NCBI RefSeq assembly: GCF_000195635.1
Contig: NZ_GL882606.1
Location: 62,001-126,000, forward strand
Direction of reading: 5' to 3'
DNA from: Bacteroides fluxus YIT 12057
Lineage (GTDB): Bacteria > Bacteroidota > Bacteroidia > Bacteroidales > Bacteroidaceae
Length of the DNA: 64,000 bases
In this document: positions 62,061-64,000 of the stretch, one piece after another
Position numbering within the stretch: position 1 is the stretch's first letter
Layout: each line of letters begins with the position of its first letter
The notes under the pieces: model-generated
The model's database searches: none
The model's input: only the letters and a program-made list of their open reading frames with translations
Told to the model about the DNA's origin: nothing
Translations under genes and position numbers: made by a program

Positions 62061-64000
62061 CTACAATTTCGGCCCCCGGGCGGGTTTGCGGGGCGCGACC
62101 TTCGGCTGCGCCTTCTTCTCCCTGGGCGGTTCGACGATCCGCAGTTTGAGTTTCTCCGTCTTACGGTCGTAACGCACCTCGCAGCAGTCAATCTCACCCG
62201 CAACCGACGTCCACACGTTGTTCACACGCACCGCGCCGCCCGAGTAGAGGGTCTTGTATTGTTCGTATTCGAGCGGCTGCCGCAATTTCGCGTCCACCTG
62301 ACGGTGGAACGAGTAGATATTACGTCCCTTTGCTATTTCGTCGGGAACGTAAACCCGCAACTCGGGATGGGCGGCCTCGGCATAGAGGCACAGATCCGCC
62401 GTGCGAAGCTCCCTCGGAACCCACTGGATCATCCTCGGGTCGCCCCGCACGGCCGTATCGGCCACGAGCGGCGTGATGGCCCTCTGGGGAATGTCGTACA
62501 GCACCCCCGCATCCTTGCGAACGGCCTCCAACGCCACCTCCTCCGTTACAAGCCGGCGGTTCAGGTGCAGGACACTCATCAACCGGTGTATCTGCTGCGG
62601 GTCGTCCTGCTCGCGGAACACCTGCAAGACCAGGGCGGGGTCGCTCAACGCGCTGATAACCGAGAAATCGGTTTTGTCCTTCCCGTAGGTACGCTCGAAA
62701 GCCTCCCGGCTCATCTCCGGCGTCCGGGCTTCGCGGGGGACGCCTTTCAGGTTTTGCGGGTTCTCCCGCACCAGGCTCATGTATAGATCCGGGCTTTTCA
62801 TGCTCTCGGGCAGGTGGGCGATGGCATAGGGACTGCGCCGTATGGCCTCCATGCACAACTCCGGCGTTTTCCACTTCTCGGGGACATATTGCAGGTAGCT
62901 CCCGTCGTGCCCGACGGCCCGGCGGCACATCTCCTCGTTCTTGGCGTGGTCGGGAAGGTTGTAGAACAGCTCCGGCTCCAGGGCGAAAATTTCCCGGGCC
63001 ACCCTCGGCGTGACGTGTGCCGGGTTCATGTGCTGCAAAAAATCGAAGGTCTTCTCGTAATTCGTGCAATAGAACCCCAACGCCTTCATGTGTATATCCT
63101 CGAAAGGGATATAGCGGAGGACACGCAGGTCGTCGGCACGGATCAACGCCCGGTTGCAGACCTCCGGCGTGAGCTGTTCGGGGTTGAAAAAGCGGATGGC
63201 CAGGGGATCGCGCTCCAGCGCCATCCCGCACAGACGGTCGGTTTTCAGATGCTTCGGAACGTACTCCAGCGCCAGGTAGTTCGAGGACACGGCGGCCTCG
63301 CAGACCCGTTCCGTGCGTAACTCCTCCGGCACTTCATGGAGCAGGATGCCGTCCCCGCTGACGGCACGCAGGCAGACTGCCTCCGTGCGCAGTTCCACCG
63401 GCACGAGCGAAAGGCAGGACGCGTCCATCCCCACGCCGTGAAGGGCCAGTTCCCCGGTCATGACCTCCGGGGCAATGGAGGCGAAAATCTCGAACTTGTC
63501 CACGAACGACATCCCGAATTTTTTCAGCCCTTCCAGGCATATATCGGGATACGGAATGTAAGGGAGTATCTTGTAATCGGCACTGTCCACCGCTTTCAAC
63601 GCCGCACGGCATATTTGCGGCGTCCTCAATTCCCCGGGAACGGCCTCCAGCACCAGGCCGTTGCGCTTCACGGCCGCCATGCACAGTTCGGGGGTCTTCA
63701 ACCCCTCCGGAACGTAATACAGCGCGTAGCTGTTGCTATCGACGGCGGCACGGCACATTTTCGGTGTCTTCAGACGGTCAGGGACGAATTTCAGTGTTTC
63801 GCCCCGGTGGCCGGCCGCGGCAAGACAAAGTTCCGGCGTTTTCATCGCTTCGGGAACGAACTCGATGTTGAAAGCCGATTTCTTGATGGCGAAACGGCAG
63901 ACTTCCGCCGTTTTCCGATCCTCGGGCAGCGTCTCGAAAAGGTTCTCACGCCACGGGTTCTCGTACACCCCCGTATCGAGATAGGCTATATCTATTCTCT
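62061..64000 (-). CDS. DUF4116-repeat protein, cut by the window edge
   Basis: At least 646 residues made of roughly 18-19 copies of a 24-residue helical repeat of the form KTPELCMAAVxxNGxxLxxVPxxL, the DUF4116 pattern. The repeats end near a basic C-terminus (KKAQPKVAPRKPARGPKL). The reading frame is open to the right edge without an ATG, so the start is beyond 64000; a GTG at 63968 is less likely. The repeat probably forms a curved helical scaffold. It has no signal peptide in view. Function is not known. Confidence 0.75.
   Translation of the reverse strand, partial: RIDIAYLDTGVYENPWRENLFETLPEDRKTAEVCRFAIKKSAFNIEFVPEAMKTPELCLAAAGHRGETLKFVPDRLKTPKMCRAAVDSNSYALYYVPEGLKTPELCMAAVKRNGLVLEAVPGELRTPQICRAALKAVDSADYKILPYIPYPDICLEGLKKFGMSFVDKFEIFASIAPEVMTGELALHGVGMDASCLSLVPVELRTEAVCLRAVSGDGILLHEVPEELRTERVCEAAVSSNYLALEYVPKHLKTDRLCGMALERDPLAIRFFNPEQLTPEVCNRALIRADDLRVLRYIPFEDIHMKALGFYCTNYEKTFDFLQHMNPAHVTPRVAREIFALEPELFYNLPDHAKNEEMCRRAVGHDGSYLQYVPEKWKTPELCMEAIRRSPYAIAHLPESMKSPDLYMSLVRENPQNLKGVPREARTPEMSREAFERTYGKDKTDFSVISALSDPALVLQVFREQDDPQQIHRLMSVLHLNRRLVTEEVALEAVRKDAGVLYDIPQRAITPLVADTAVRGDPRMIQWVPRELRTADLCLYAEAAHPELRVYVPDEIAKGRNIYSFHRQVDAKLRQPLEYEQYKTLYSGGAVRVNNVWTSVAGEIDCCEVRYDRKTEKLKLRIVEPPREKKAQPKVAPRKPARGPKL

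Larger units (their letters stand above)
52474..64000. mobile_element. Left part of an integrative conjugative or mobilizable element
   Basis: From about 52,470 the sequence shifts to GC-rich codon usage and carries two tyrosine recombinases, excisionase-like HTH genes, PcfK/PcfJ homologs and many short unknown genes. This matches Bacteroidales conjugative transposons of the CTnDOT/CTnBST kind. No tra genes, relaxase or resistance gene is inside the window, so conjugative versus mobilizable cannot be settled. Confidence 0.85.

Overview
The window is chromosomal DNA of a gut Bacteroidales bacterium, almost certainly the genus Bacteroides. The evidence is a SusC/SusD polysaccharide-utilisation locus, FecR/ECF sigma signalling, an rpsF-rpsR-rplI operon without ssb, and promoters of the Bacteroides type (a -7 element TAnnTTTG, once with a TTTG -33 element at a 19-base spacing). 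The species cannot be told from the sequence alone. Positions 1 to about 52,470 are moderate-GC host chromosome. From about 52,470 to the right edge the sequence is GC-rich and carries integrases and conjugative-element genes, so it is the left end of an integrated element that runs out of the window.

Host layout. 1-8,040: a partial MarR regulator, ribosomal proteins S6/S18/L9, an RRM RNA-binding protein, a tiny Ala-rich lipoprotein, an acyl-CoA synthetase divergent from mtaB, a lipid A-type acyltransferase, a GT2 glycosyltransferase and methylglyoxal synthase. 8,280-21,190: a galactoside-type PUL on the minus strand (fecR, susC, susD, a 141-aa unknown, GH2, GH35). An ECF sigma gene lies at its far end on the plus strand. 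susC is interrupted by one in-frame TGA, so the PUL is probably impaired in this strain unless the base is a sequencing error. 21,340-29,930: folB, then a plus-strand four-gene operon: TonB-dependent receptor, DUF4876 lipoprotein, DUF6850-type outer-membrane barrel and a gingipain-like C25 protease with HEAT-like repeats. This operon is the best candidate for a poorly described surface system. 30,030-41,590: a CBM20-GH77 4-alpha-glucanotransferase, B12-dependent ribonucleotide reductase, nitroreductase, dnaA, an amidase-MlaD pair and a BASS-family transporter followed by 22-bp tandem repeats. 41,780-49,260: GtrB-like and GtrA-like proteins, a second ECF sigma, a GT39/ArnT-like transferase, an HD protein and an LptD-like protein, forming an envelope/LPS-modification neighbourhood. 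49,260-52,370: a 176-bp element with 15-bp terminal inverted repeats, ung, asnA, tRNA-Arg(CCG) and a HAD phosphatase.

Integrated element (about 52,470-64,000+). Two tandem tyrosine recombinases and a RhuM-like gene are followed by two convergent minus-strand excisionase-like HTH genes and a strongly structured 530-base non-coding tract. Then comes a plus-strand operon of small genes including pcfK and pcfJ. Four copies of a GC-rich short-loop hairpin sit between genes of this operon. After a terminator, minus-strand genes follow: a 128-aa unknown and a DUF4116-repeat protein cut by the window edge.

All calls come from reading the translated sequence and motifs; no database search was run. 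Promoters and terminators are pattern-based predictions.
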